A DNA stretch of 64,000 bases from Chryseobacterium candidae (GCF_004916905.1 NZ_SDLV01000040.1:1-64000); one strand, 5' to 3'. Positions 1-9,310 are shown, numbered from the stretch's first letter. Numbers and translations: made by a program. The notes: generated by a model from the letters alone, not told the origin.

Positions 1-52
1 GGCTTCGCCGCCCGCCAAAACCCGAAACCTTAAACTTTGAACTTAAGATATT

Positions 53-2074
53 CTATTTAAATTTCTTCTTAAAGCTGAATTTAAGCATATTCATAAGTCC
101 CGGCTCAATAATATCAATTCCCAGTCCGAAATTACTGTCGGCAATGGTATGATGATCTGTTCTGAACTGTTCAAACTCACTTTGCGGAATTTCAATATTG
201 ATCAGAGGATTGTACTCAATAGACACACTTGCTCCATTTTTGTGTACTTTTTTCCGGCTTTTATAGTCAAAATAGGGATTGGATATAGTACTTTCCTGTA
301 CTGTATATTTTTCTTCAGTATCAATTTTCTGATCCGTCTGCAAATTGATTTCATATTTCTCACTGTCGAAATTATGCCAGAAAGGTAAATCTTTATGAAT
401 AAAATCTCTTGCTCCCGCCTTCACCACATTTCGGTCAAAATACATCAGAAAACGGTTTTTCTGTGGATCTGCAAAATAAGGATTCTCAATGGTTGCGGTA
501 TATTGGATCTTTACTTCATTCAGTCTTTTATCATCACTTACTACATCAATAGCGGCATCTTTGAATACGTTTCGGACATCTGTACCATTACGGTCACCCG
601 AATAATTAAGCGCATAGAAAAGGAAGCTGTTCCAGCTGTCTATGATTTCTCTTTTATTGGTACTCTTAAAATACCTTCTCATAGCATTGGCTCTGTTTCC
701 TTTGTAAGTAGTTGACAGATTAAGTTTTCCGGTATTGCCCTGTGCATTTAAATCCACCTTTTCATTAATGCAGAAATAAGGAAATTTATAAGATTTTCTT
801 ACCTGAAGTACCTGATCTTTTTTCACTTCCAGATAATGCATAAAATAAATAAACCCTCTGTTTTCAATCAGTCCGAATTCATCACGGATGGTAGCATCAA
901 CGAAATATTCTTCACCTTTATAATTCACTTTTAGGACAACATGATTGAAACTTAAAAATGATGGCAGATAGTATTTAATATAATAATCCGTATTAAAATT
1001 TACCAGCACTACAGATGCATCTACTCCTATGTAATCAAGGATCACTTTCAATAAAACCGACTTTGCCTTACAGTCTCCCTGTTTGTTTTCATAGGTTACT
1101 GATGGTTCCTGTGGCTTATGACCATTCATTTCATCGGCATTGAAGATGTAATAGATATGATTCTGTACATATTCTATGGCAAACTGCAGCTTTTCATCCT
1201 GATCAGCAATGGCATCCAGTTTTTCAACAAGGTTTGGTGCGAAATCCTGTAAAGAAGATTTGTTAAAAATCTCCTCATAGAACGGTACAATATAGTTGGA
1301 AAGATCTTTCCAACTGTTTTCTGTAGCAAAGTCTATATAAGGAAAAATTTCACGTCCGGAATCCACAGGATTGATATAATTTTCTTCTTCAATGACAAAT
1401 CTTTCTCCTTTTTTCAGATGATTGATTTCCGGTTCCAGAACATTTCCCTGTTCATCTCTGAAAAATGTTTTTTTATAGGCAATAGTCTGTTCGCGATTGT
1501 TGATAAAAGTGAATTTAAAACTTCCATAAGCCCAATATTTATCGGGACTTACCCAGACGTATTTTGAAAATTCCTTTCTCAGAAAATCACGGTCTGTAAA
1601 TTCTTTAATCCTTGAATCTTCTAAGATCAGAACATCATACAGCCTCAGATCTTTGATGGTAATATTGATTTTTTTATTACTGCTCAGCACTCCTCCACTG
1701 CTTTGGTTTTCACTGTCAAGAACTTTAATTTTTGTGTCCGGAATCTTATCGATCAGTACACCATCTCTCAACACACTGATTCTGTGAATCTGATAGACTT
1801 CATTTTCCTCTACAATGACATCAGAAACAGAAGCTCTTTCAAGGTTTCCAGGCTCGTTCAGCGTATAGGCCATACAGACATACTCACTGTTTTCCGTATT
1901 GCTTGTATAGTGTTTTTTGTCTAAAAAATAGCAGTAATCACGCCCTTCATCAATTTGTCTTCTGGCAAATTCGGAATCTTTGATTCGGCTTTTTATTTCC
2001 TCATCCCCGATATTTCCTGCCCATATTTCAGGTTTTTGAATCCTGTAATTTTCAACTTGCATTTGATTATCCAT
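53..2074 (-). CDS. DUF3857/transglutaminase-like domain protein
   Basis: About 673 aa. The second half carries a papain-like transglutaminase core: QGDCKAKS with the candidate nucleophile Cys at about residue 335, followed by FNHVVLKV (His) and EYFVDATIRDEFG (Asp), which is the expected Cys-His-Asp order. The N-terminal half resembles the DUF3857 beta-rich domain that precedes such cores in Bacteroidota. I chose the ATG at 2074 (MDNQMQ); the frame stays open to 2119, but that extension is hydrophobic and AT-rich and begins just below an intergenic region. No obvious signal peptide with this start. Substrate unknown; the family may process peptides or may be non-enzymatic. It is a single gene, divergent from the lipoprotein at 2220. 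Confidence 0.8.
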   Translation of the reverse strand: MDNQMQVENYRIQKPEIWAGNIGDEEIKSRIKDSEFARRQIDEGRDYCYFLDKKHYTSNTENSEYVCMAYTLNEPGNLERASVSDVIVEENEVYQIHRISVLRDGVLIDKIPDTKIKVLDSENQSSGGVLSSNKKINITIKDLRLYDVLILEDSRIKEFTDRDFLRKEFSKYVWVSPDKYWAYGSFKFTFINNREQTIAYKKTFFRDEQGNVLEPEINHLKKGERFVIEEENYINPVDSGREIFPYIDFATENSWKDLSNYIVPFYEEIFNKSSLQDFAPNLVEKLDAIADQDEKLQFAIEYVQNHIYYIFNADEMNGHKPQEPSVTYENKQGDCKAKSVLLKVILDYIGVDASVVLVNFNTDYYIKYYLPSFLSFNHVVLKVNYKGEEYFVDATIRDEFGLIENRGFIYFMHYLEVKKDQVLQVRKSYKFPYFCINEKVDLNAQGNTGKLNLSTTYKGNRANAMRRYFKSTNKREIIDSWNSFLFYALNYSGDRNGTDVRNVFKDAAIDVVSDDKRLNEVKIQYTATIENPYFADPQKNRFLMYFDRNVVKAGARDFIHKDLPFWHNFDSEKYEINLQTDQKIDTEEKYTVQESTISNPYFDYKSRKKVHKNGASVSIEYNPLINIEIPQSEFEQFRTDHHTIADSNFGLGIDIIEPGLMNMLKFSFKKKFK

Positions 2075-2219
2075 ATTTATTATAAGAATTATATTGTGGT
2101 TAGTGTTTAAGAAATTCAAATTAAATGATTAAAAAAGTAAAAAACAATAGCAGAAGTACTACAAATTCGGGATTTTTTTTCGGCATGGTAATTGCGAGGT
2201 ATGGGGAAAAATCAAGTTT

Positions 2220-2834
2220 ATGAAAAGTATAGCAACAATTCTAAAAGGAGCAGCACCCGCATTAGCGTTATTTGCCATGACACAATGTACAACCACAGCC
2301 AATGCATCCGCAGGTGATGAAAAAACATTCATCGTAGGACCACAGACAGCAGATTGTACAGGAGTAGCTCCTATGAAATGTCTGCAGGTAAAAGAAAATG
2401 TTTCCGGGAACTGGACGAATTTCTACAGCAATATCGAAGGATTTACTTATGAACCGGGGTATGAATATGTTTTAAAAGTAAAAACAGAAAAAATTGAAAA
2501 TCCGCCCGCTGATGGATCTTCCATAAAATACACTTTGGTAAAACAGGTTTCCAAAACGAAAAAAACAGCAATGGCAGCCAATGCAAAAACACTTATTGTA
2601 GGACCACAAACCGTAGATTGTTCTGCCGGAGCAGGCCGTATGAAATGTATGCAGGTAAAAGAAAATGCGTCTGAAAGCTGGACGAATTTCTATAGCAATA
2701 TTGAAGGTTTCACCTATGAGCCGGGATATGAATATGTTTTAAAAGTAAAAACAGAAAAAATTGAAAATCCGCCCGCTGATGCTTCTTCAATCAAATACAC
2801 ATTGATAGAACAGGTTTCTAAAACGAAGAAATAA
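2220..2834 (+). CDS. Lipoprotein with two tandem DUF4377 domains
   Basis: 204 aa. An N-terminal hydrophobic stretch ends at Cys23 (FAMTQC), a lipobox-like site with an unusual Gln at -1, so outer-membrane lipoprotein export is likely but not certain. Two near-identical units follow (about residues 35-114 and 124-204). Each has the pattern VGPQT.DC....MKC.QVKE...WTNFY..IEGF.YEPGYEYVLKVK typical of DUF4377, a small periplasmic domain of unknown function often found with META/HslJ-type stress lipoproteins. The two units are offset by exactly 267 bp and share an unbroken 54-bp identical run (2461 and 2728), so the duplication is recent. A strong terminator follows the stop. Confidence 0.82.
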   Translation: MKSIATILKGAAPALALFAMTQCTTTANASAGDEKTFIVGPQTADCTGVAPMKCLQVKENVSGNWTNFYSNIEGFTYEPGYEYVLKVKTEKIENPPADGSSIKYTLVKQVSKTKKTAMAANAKTLIVGPQTVDCSAGAGRMKCMQVKENASESWTNFYSNIEGFTYEPGYEYVLKVKTEKIENPPADASSIKYTLIEQVSKTKK

Positions 2835-2840
2835 TAAATA

Positions 2841-2876
2841 AAACCGCTTCTGAAAATTCAGAAGCGGTTTTATTTT
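2841..2876 (+). terminator. Rho-independent terminator of the DUF4377 gene
   Basis: A perfect 13-bp stem (2841-2853 with 2858-2870), 4-nt loop, then a T-rich tail. It begins 7 bases after the stop codon. Confidence 0.9.
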
Positions 2877-2962
2877 GCGGAAAGCTGGAAGAATGAAGCA
2901 TGAAGTTATTTTTGACAATCATTTTTTTTCCATTGATTCATCTTTTTCTTTTTCCTTTTATC

Positions 2963-3901
2963 TTAAAATCCGGTTTCTTTCTGAGGAGAATCAGGATATT
3001 TTCCTTTGGTAGCTTCTCCAACTGTATTTGCCGTTGTCATGGCCACTACAAGGTCATTCAGCATTCCGCTTGCTGCAGTGGGTGAATTGGGAAGAAGCAC
3101 AAGATTACTTCTGTTGCTTGCTCCTACAGAATGTAAGGTATCATAATGCTGTGTTACTACAATAAGCGCTGATGCTTCATGAGAATTGATATCCACATTA
3201 TTCAGCATTCTTACAGACTCTTCAAGACCTTTTGCAATTTCTCTTCTTTGGTCTGCAATCCCCTGCCCTTGTAGTTTTTTAGATTCAGCTTCTGCTTTTG
3301 CAACCGCTACAATACGGATTCTTTGTGCTTCAGATTCATATTCTGCCGCTGTTTTTTCTCTTTCAGCAGCATTGATCCTGTTCATGGCATGTTTCACCTG
3401 CTCATCCGGATCAATATCTGTTACTAAAGCTTTGATAATATCATACCCGTAACTGTTCATGGCTTCCTGAAGCTCACTCTTTACCGCCACCGCAATATCA
3501 TCTTTTCTTACAAAGACATCATCCAGCTTCAATTTAGGAACCTCAGCACGTACAACGTCGAATACAAAAGATGTAATTTGATTTTCAGGATTTTCCAGGC
3601 GGTAGTAAGCATCTCCTACCTGGTTTCTGATCACCTGATACTGAACGGAAATTTTCATTTTGATGAAAACATTGTCCAGGGTTTTGGTGTCAATCATCAC
3701 ATCCAGTTGTTGAATTCTAAGATTCAGTCTTTTAGCGATCTGATCTATAATTGGAAGTTTAAGATGAAGCCCTGAATGTTTTACTCCCTGGAATTTCCCG
3801 AAACGTTCGATAATAGCTGCTGTTTCCTGCTTAACTACAAAAAACGAAGCAAACAAAATGATAAGCCCGAAGAAAATAACGGGTGCTAGATATATACCCA
3901 T
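2963..3901 (-). CDS. SPFH/Band 7 (stomatin-like) membrane protein
   Basis: 312 aa. One N-terminal membrane segment (residues 4-22) is followed by the Band 7 signature (ETAAIIERFGKF, HLKLPIIDQIAKRLNLR, QYQV) and then a charged Ala/Glu-rich coiled coil (AEREKTAAEYESEAQRI, AKAEAESKKL). The architecture and length match the stomatin/QmcA class, which oligomerises in the inner membrane and scaffolds or protects membrane proteins such as FtsH. There is no adjacent NfeD-type partner gene, which separates it from the usual stomatin/NfeD operon. Monocistronic. The exact biological role cannot be read from the sequence. Confidence 0.88.
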   Translation of the reverse strand: MGIYLAPVIFFGLIILFASFFVVKQETAAIIERFGKFQGVKHSGLHLKLPIIDQIAKRLNLRIQQLDVMIDTKTLDNVFIKMKISVQYQVIRNQVGDAYYRLENPENQITSFVFDVVRAEVPKLKLDDVFVRKDDIAVAVKSELQEAMNSYGYDIIKALVTDIDPDEQVKHAMNRINAAEREKTAAEYESEAQRIRIVAVAKAEAESKKLQGQGIADQRREIAKGLEESVRMLNNVDINSHEASALIVVTQHYDTLHSVGASNRSNLVLLPNSPTAASGMLNDLVVAMTTANTVGEATKGKYPDSPQKETGF

Positions 3902-4063
3902 AGTTGTTAATTTTTTTAATATGTCGCTAAAAATCCTGTTTTGTTAAAAACACTTCTATATGTGTTATTTAAATATAAGAAAAATAAGTGAAAACTTTAT
4001 AATATAATCTCCTGGAAATCAAGCACAGGAATTATTGATTATTCTAGAATGGCTTACTTTTAA

Positions 4064-4111
4064 AGCATAAAAAAGCCTCTACTTTAATGCAGTCATTAAT
4101 AGAAGAGGCTT
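4064..4111 (-). terminator. Terminator downstream of the dgt remnant (minus strand)
   Basis: 8-bp arms (4073-4080 and 4104-4111) with a T-run on the minus-strand side at 4067-4072. It lies directly beyond the duplicated dgt 3' end, so it was probably the original dgt terminator before the 970-bp insertion. It now serves the secreted-protein gene at 4218-5045. Confidence 0.7.
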
Positions 4112-4136
4112 CTGAATGATTATAACAAATAGAATC

Positions 4137-4195
4137 TAGACAGTCATCCCAATGTCTATTCCTTTAATTTTTCTATACAAATCGGTAGCGTAATT
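4137..4195 (-). pseudogene. Duplicated 3' end of dgt (last ~19 codons plus stop)
   Basis: Read on the minus strand this encodes NYATDLYRKIKGIDIGMTV and a stop, exactly the C-terminus of the intact dgt. Over the 55 bp shared with 5112-5166 there are three mismatches, and one more in the adjoining stop codon (TAG against TAA). All are synonymous (Leu TTA/TTG, Asp GAT/GAC, Gly GGA/GGG), as is the last codon if counted with its preceding base. Similarity stops at both ends of this block. It is a non-coding relic today; see findings for what it implies. Confidence 0.9.
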
Positions 4196-4217
4196 TAAAC
4201 ATATAAAAAATTACTAT

Positions 4218-5045
4218 TTATTTTTCAACTTTTACATCAATATTAATCGCTGGAGAAGCCATTGATGTTTTTTCCCAATTGCCATAATATTTTCTTTTAA
4301 AAACTGTTTTAAACAATGCCCCACTAAGAAATATATGTCCTTTAAAAAAATTCATAAATTGTATACTGACAAAAAAATCCTGATCTACATAAATATCCTG
4401 ATCGCTAACATCAAATGTAAATGTATTATCTATAATAGCATCCTTTGTCACAACTGCTGTAATATCCTTATATAAAACAGACTGATTTGGTACACCATTT
4501 TTCTCATCATATACATTGATTCTTAATTGAACAGGTATATCTGTATCAAAATCAGCAATATTCAGGTTTATTTTTTGAATCTTTACCTTTTTTCTATTTG
4601 AAAACTTAATTGCCAGTTCACGAGATTGCTCTTCTTTTTCCTTTTTTCTTTCCGGATATGTTGCAAATAAGACTTTCTTCGATTTAGAATCCACTCCCCA
4701 ATGCTTATCTTTAAACCGTTTAGGAGTAATAATAACTTCTGGAATATCTTTCACTTTCTCTTTTAGAAAAATATTGTGTACACCATTTTGTAAGAAAATC
4801 TGAATGGGTATTGCAAATTCATCAAACCCACCAACATCTACTATTAAATTCACTTCATTATTTACACCATTTAAATTAAGTGTGTAATTACCATTTTCAT
4901 CAGCGATAGTACCATTTTCTTCGCTCCCAATACCAATTTTTGCATAAGGAACAGGACGGCTGTCTTTTTGAGATAAGACTTTACCTGTTATTGTTTGCCC
5001 ACTTAAAAAAGCTCCTAAAAAAAAACAAAAAAATAAAATTCTCAT
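4218..5045 (-). CDS. Secreted protein with CarboxypepD_reg-like beta-sandwich
   Basis: 275 aa. Signal peptide MRILFFCFFLGAFLSG, cut near GQT, then a carboxypeptidase regulatory-like fold (ITGKVLSQKDSRPVPYAKI, GTIADENGNYTLNL) as found at the N-terminus of Bacteroidota outer-membrane proteins. The rest is a charged linker and a second beta-rich domain (RINVYDEKNGVPNQSVLYK). There is no barrel or plug, so it is not a TonB receptor. It sits alone in a segment flanked by direct copies of the dgt 3' end, so it is probably acquired cargo. Function unknown; envelope or periplasmic location inferred. Confidence 0.8.
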   Translation of the reverse strand: MRILFFCFFLGAFLSGQTITGKVLSQKDSRPVPYAKIGIGSEENGTIADENGNYTLNLNGVNNEVNLIVDVGGFDEFAIPIQIFLQNGVHNIFLKEKVKDIPEVIITPKRFKDKHWGVDSKSKKVLFATYPERKKEKEEQSRELAIKFSNRKKVKIQKINLNIADFDTDIPVQLRINVYDEKNGVPNQSVLYKDITAVVTKDAIIDNTFTFDVSDQDIYVDQDFFVSIQFMNFFKGHIFLSGALFKTVFKRKYYGNWEKTSMASPAINIDVKVEK

Positions 5046-5106
5046 ACAATGATTATATATCCAAAAAGTATTTTCTTAGCTTACCATAAGTTTTTAAAGA
5101 ACCTGC

Positions 5107-6465
5107 TTAAACAGTCATTCCAATATCTATTCCTTTAATTTTTCTATATAAATCGGTAGCGTAATTGTCCGTCATTCCTGAAACAAAATCAATAACCCCA
5201 AGAACTTTCTGATAATCGGTTCCGTCATTGTAAATAAATTGCTTTGGAATCAGTTTCAACGCTTTTTCATCATAAGATTTTCTGCTGTCTTTAGGTTTCA
5301 GAATGGAAGGAATAAAATGATCAAGCAGCTCATACATTACGTTATACCCGGCATTTTCAATTTCAACAACTGCTTTATGGTTGTAAATTTTTTCTACCGA
5401 GAAACTCTCAATATCCTGCAACGCTTTATTTTCTTTTTTATAAATATCAAGTAAGCCATTACTAAGATTTCCTTCAAGGATCGTCTCAAAGTTGGATTTA
5501 TACATCTCAATCGATTTATTGATGAGTGCATTAATCACTTTTGCTCTTAAATAAGAAATCTGTTCGTTTTCATTGGAGATTGAACTAAGTTTTGTTTCAA
5601 TTCTCTGAACATCATCTGTTTCAGATTTTACCAGCTCAAAAAATAAGTTTTTACAGTCTGCTGTTGAAACAATTCCCAGCCTGTGGGCATCTTCCATATC
5701 AATGATGTTGTAGCAGATGTCGTCGGCTGCTTCTACAAGCCATACAAAAGGGTGTCTTTTGAAAATATACGGTTCTTCACTTTCAGAAATAAGCTGGGTT
5801 CCTTTGGCAATTTCCAGGAATATATCTTTTTCATTCTGGAAAAACCCGAATTTCTTTCTGTGAATGATCCCTTTTTTCTTTGCAACCGCTTCACACGGAT
5901 ATTTTGCAATACTTGCCAGTGTAGAGAACGTCAGCTGAATTCCTCCGGCATCTTTTCCCTGTTGCTGCTGTGCCAGCACTCTGATGGCGTTAGCATTTCC
6001 TTCAAAATTAACCAGATCCGCCCATTCTTTTTCATTGAACTTTGATTTCAGATCTTTTTCATTTCTTTCAAAATAACTCGCAATGGCATCTTCCCCGGAA
6101 TGTCCGAAAGCGGGGTTTCCTACATCATGGCATAAGCATGCAGCGGCAATTACATTTCCTAAATTATAGAGATAGAAATTCTTTGAATCTTCAGTCAGTT
6201 CATTTTTAAAATCTTCAGCAATAAATTCACCGATAATACTTCCCAAACTTCTTCCTACGGATGATACTTCCAAAGAATGCGTAAGTCTGTTATGTACAAA
6301 AACACTTCCCGGAAGAGGAAAAACCTGCGTTTTGTTCTGCAGTCTTCTGAAGGCAGAAGAGAAGATAATTCTGTCGAAATCTCTTTGAAAATCAGTTCGT
6401 GAAGCTTTGGTCTGTGGATTGTTTCCTGTACGTTGATTGGTGAAAATCTGGTTTAAATTCATCAT
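5107..6465 (-). CDS. dgt: Deoxyguanosinetriphosphate triphosphohydrolase (dGTPase)
   Basis: 452 aa HD-superfamily enzyme hydrolysing dGTP (or other dNTPs) to the nucleoside and tripolyphosphate, in dNTP pool control. The Dgt signature is clear: RDFDRIIFSSAFRRLQ, NRLTHSLEV (metal-ligand His63), LCHDVGNPAFGHSGE (His113-Asp114, His122) and later VEAADDICYNIIDMEDA (the second Asp ligand). Length matches the short flavobacterial Dgt. The first two codons are both Met, so the start may be 6465 or 6462. A TAATTTTG motif lies only a few bases upstream on the minus strand. The last 55 bp recur as a relic about 970 bp downstream, marking an insertion right after this gene. Confidence 0.95.
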   Translation of the reverse strand: MMNLNQIFTNQRTGNNPQTKASRTDFQRDFDRIIFSSAFRRLQNKTQVFPLPGSVFVHNRLTHSLEVSSVGRSLGSIIGEFIAEDFKNELTEDSKNFYLYNLGNVIAAACLCHDVGNPAFGHSGEDAIASYFERNEKDLKSKFNEKEWADLVNFEGNANAIRVLAQQQQGKDAGGIQLTFSTLASIAKYPCEAVAKKKGIIHRKKFGFFQNEKDIFLEIAKGTQLISESEEPYIFKRHPFVWLVEAADDICYNIIDMEDAHRLGIVSTADCKNLFFELVKSETDDVQRIETKLSSISNENEQISYLRAKVINALINKSIEMYKSNFETILEGNLSNGLLDIYKKENKALQDIESFSVEKIYNHKAVVEIENAGYNVMYELLDHFIPSILKPKDSRKSYDEKALKLIPKQFIYNDGTDYQKVLGVIDFVSGMTDNYATDLYRKIKGIDIGMTV

Positions 6466-6592
6466 TTTTCAAAATTACTCCAAATTTTAATTGTATGGAA
6501 TAGTATTTAGATTTTTATTAAACAGATCTGTCATTCAAAAAATCTATGATAGTAAACTTTTTTTTGAGGTCAGAAAGCTTGAGGAAATATTC

Positions 6593-6600
6593 TACATTTG
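6593..6600 (+). promoter_or_regulatory. -7 box TACATTTG upstream of the methyltransferase
   Basis: Exact match to the Bacteroidota primary-sigma -7 element TAnnTTTG, 67 bp before the ATG at 6667. No well-spaced TTTG -33 element is evident. Confidence 0.45.
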
Positions 6601-6666
6601 ATGCAACTAATACAACGGAAGAATATGAATGATTTTTCTTTATGCCAATTTTAAATTCTTTTTACA

Positions 6667-7296
6667 ATGACAGATAACACATGGCTCAACAGATGGGATG
6701 AAAGGTACAGCAGCGAAGAGTTTGCCTACGGAACAGAACCCAACAATTACCTGAGAGAACAGCTCAGCAAATTAAAACCTGGAAAAATACTTTTTCCGGC
6801 AGAAGGTGAAGGCAGAAATGCCGTTTTTGCAGCGACACAAGGATGGCAGGTTTCTGCTTTCGATATCAGTGCCAATGGCAGAAATAAAGCATTACAGCTT
6901 GCAGAGAAACAACAAATTGCTATTGATTATCAGGTGGGAGAACTTTCTACTTTAAATTATCAGAAAGGACAGTTTGATGCCATTGCTCTTATTTACGCTC
7001 ATTTCCCGGGAGATATTAAATCTTCTATCCACCAAATGCTGAATCAATACCTGCGTGAAGGTGGTTTTATTATTTTCGAAGCTTTCAGTAAAAATCATCT
7101 TGAATATATTGCAAAGAATGAAAAAGTGGGAGGTCCGAAAGATGTCGAATCCCTGTTCTCTATTGAAGAAATCAAGACAGATTTTCCAAATTATGATATT
7201 ATTGAATTAGCAGAAACAGAAATTGAGCTTAGCGAAGGATTGTTTCACAACGGGACAGGTTCTGTGATTCGTTTTGTGGGACAAAAGCTGGCATAA
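6667..7296 (+). CDS. Class I SAM-dependent methyltransferase
   Basis: 209 aa, a complete small Rossmann methyltransferase. The SAM-binding loop is at residues 43-52 (FPAEGEGRNA), followed by the ribose-binding acid in AFDIS (Asp66) and the GQFDAIALIYAHFP motif-IV/V region. The N-terminal WLNRWDERYSSEEFAYGTEPN resembles the TehB / thiopurine methyltransferase-like group in which many members have no assigned substrate. A hairpin terminator follows. The acceptor cannot be predicted; detoxification of thiols or metalloids is possible but unsupported. Confidence 0.85.
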   Translation: MTDNTWLNRWDERYSSEEFAYGTEPNNYLREQLSKLKPGKILFPAEGEGRNAVFAATQGWQVSAFDISANGRNKALQLAEKQQIAIDYQVGELSTLNYQKGQFDAIALIYAHFPGDIKSSIHQMLNQYLREGGFIIFEAFSKNHLEYIAKNEKVGGPKDVESLFSIEEIKTDFPNYDIIELAETEIELSEGLFHNGTGSVIRFVGQKLA

Positions 7297-7307
7297 TTTT
7301 TAAGTTT

Positions 7308-7375
7308 GGGCTAAAGCTGTTGAAAGGGAAATTGTTTTCTCTGAACAGTTTTAGCCCGTAGTTATTTTGTTTTTC
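7308..7375 (+). terminator. Hairpin terminator after the methyltransferase
   Basis: 14-nt arms (7308-7321 and 7344-7357) with one G-T wobble, followed by a T-rich run at 7361-7378. Confidence 0.65.
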
Positions 7376-7459
7376 TTTAACTACAGATTACACAGATTTT
7401 TTTAAATGGTTTGAGCCTATTAATTATTACTCATTATTCATTGCTCATTACTTATTTTT

Positions 7460-8185
7460 TTAATCTGAGTTCAGAAGTCCTCCGGTAAATTTTGTGAAAA
7501 ATTCGGCTCTGTATACTTCACCAAGAGGAATCTCGGAATCTTCGAGGTATATATTATGATTGTCAAATGAATCAATATAATTCATATTGACAACATAGGA
7601 TTTACTTACTCTGATGAAGCTCTCACCGGAGATTTTCTGATGGATGGTTTTTAAATTCATTGCAGTGATCAGTTTCTGCTGCTTTGTATGAATGACTACA
7701 TAGTCTTTCAGCCCTTCTATAAACTTAATATCTGAAAAACTGATTTTATAGAATCTTCGCTCTGCTTTAATGAAAAGGAAGTCCGCTGTATTGGATTCTA
7801 CCGTATTCTTTACCGTATCTTTAGACAAAAGTCCAGTATAAAGTATGGCTTTTTCAATGGCTTTTTCCAGTCTTTGGGGATCAATAGGTTTCAAAAGATA
7901 ATCAACAGCTTCCAGTTCGTAGCTTTTCAGTGCATATTGGGAATAAGCGGTTGTAAAAATAATCAGGGATTTTTTCGGAAGCATTTCTGCAAACTCAAGA
8001 CCTGTTACCAAAGGCATTTCTATATCAAGGAAAATAAGATCTATATCATTGTCTTTAAGAAATTCGAGAGCAGACAGCGCATTGGAAAATTCCCCAAGGA
8101 TTTCAATTTTGGAAATTTCAGTGATCAGGGATCTCATCTCGGATCTTGCCAGAGGTTCATCATCAACAATTATACAATTCATCAA
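7460..8185 (-). CDS. LytTR-family response regulator
   Basis: 241 aa. Receiver domain: acidic pocket Asp8/Asp9, phospho-acceptor Asp54 (LIFLDIEMP), switch Thr78/79 and Lys99 (YLLKP). From about residue 135 there is a LytTR DNA-binding domain (FIKAERRFYKI, FIEGLKDYVVIHT, FIRVSKSYVVNM), which binds direct-repeat operators. Its start overlaps the kinase stop by 4 bp (ATGA), so the pair is translationally coupled. The 21-bp-phased repeats upstream of the kinase gene are a candidate autoregulatory site. Target genes unknown; the closest divergent gene is the hypothetical at 9450. Confidence 0.93.
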   Translation of the reverse strand: MMNCIIVDDEPLARSEMRSLITEISKIEILGEFSNALSALEFLKDNDIDLIFLDIEMPLVTGLEFAEMLPKKSLIIFTTAYSQYALKSYELEAVDYLLKPIDPQRLEKAIEKAILYTGLLSKDTVKNTVESNTADFLFIKAERRFYKISFSDIKFIEGLKDYVVIHTKQQKLITAMNLKTIHQKISGESFIRVSKSYVVNMNYIDSFDNHNIYLEDSEIPLGEVYRAEFFTKFTGGLLNSD

Positions 8186-9258
8186 ACGGGAATTTTTAAA
8201 TTTACACTATATTCTACCTCTCCTGATTCTATCTGAAGATCAAAAGTATCACCATAGAGAAGCTCAAGCCTTCTGGTAATATTGGCGAGCCCAAGTCCAC
8301 TGTTTTTTTTGTCTGAAACGATATAGCCAGTCCTTATGGAATTCACACACCTGAAATAAAGCTGTCTGCTATCGGTATTGATTTCTATTTTCACGTAGGA
8401 TTCTGCTCCACTGATATCTACACTGTGTTTCACGGCATTTTCTACAAAAGTGGTAAACAGATTGGGAGGAACAAAAATACTGTTCACAATTCTTTTATCC
8501 GTATTGATCCGAATATCAAAAGAGAAATTGTCACGCCTTATTTTTTCAAGGTTTAAAAAATTGGACAGGAAATCAATCTCTGAAGTGAGCAGCGTTTTCT
8601 CTTCACTGTTTTCATACAGCTGATATCTGAGAAACTCAGAAAGTTTTACAATCACCACAGAGGCTTTGGCAGGGTCTGTTCTGATCAACGCTTTTACATT
8701 ATTCAGCATATTAAAAAGAAAATGCGGATTGATCTGATTTCTTAACTCATTCAGTTCCATGCTCATGGTGAGTCTGCTCAGCTCGTTGATTCTTTTATTA
8801 TCACTGATCCATTTCTGTAGAAGTTTAATTGTCGTTGTCGTCATGATAATCGGAATACACATCAGAACTCCTTCATAAATTCCTCCTTTCTCATTTTCCC
8901 TAAGAATATTTTTCACTCTGAATTCATCAAAGAACAGCCTGAAACCATATCCTATAAAATTAAGACCCACTACTCCCATCAGAACCAGCAGAACAAGATA
9001 AGTAACATATTTTGTTTTAAAGAAAAAACGGGGAACCAATACATATATATTAATGTACACCATTGTGATAAGAATTGTATATACAAAGAATAAAACATAA
9101 TACTGATATATTCCCGAGTACCAATGCCAGAACCTGGCACTATAAATTAAAACGAAAAAGAAGATCAAAAACAGCAGATGCCTACGGAGTCCATACTTCG
9201 CTTCCACCAAAAAATCCATTACAAAGGTTTCTTCAAATTTCCACGGACTGTATTTCAT
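8182..9258 (-). CDS. LytS/YehU-type sensor histidine kinase
   Basis: 358 aa. Four N-terminal membrane segments (about residues 27-45, 53-76, 86-106, 130-147) with no large extracytoplasmic domain, then the His_kinase (PF06580) motif QINPHFLFNMLNN with phospho-acceptor His179, and a C-terminal ATPase with an N-box-like NLFTTFVENAVKHS and GLGLANITRRL. This is the usual partner of LytTR regulators in Bacteroidota. Cognate regulator directly downstream with a 4-bp overlap. Signal unknown; the compact membrane part suggests sensing within the membrane. Confidence 0.93.
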   Translation of the reverse strand: MKYSPWKFEETFVMDFLVEAKYGLRRHLLFLIFFFVLIYSARFWHWYSGIYQYYVLFFVYTILITMVYINIYVLVPRFFFKTKYVTYLVLLVLMGVVGLNFIGYGFRLFFDEFRVKNILRENEKGGIYEGVLMCIPIIMTTTTIKLLQKWISDNKRINELSRLTMSMELNELRNQINPHFLFNMLNNVKALIRTDPAKASVVIVKLSEFLRYQLYENSEEKTLLTSEIDFLSNFLNLEKIRRDNFSFDIRINTDKRIVNSIFVPPNLFTTFVENAVKHSVDISGAESYVKIEINTDSRQLYFRCVNSIRTGYIVSDKKNSGLGLANITRRLELLYGDTFDLQIESGEVEYSVNLKIPV

Positions 9259-9310
9259 AGGATAGGCTCATTTTATCATTAGCAAAAATAGACAATAACA
9301 GAAATTACAA

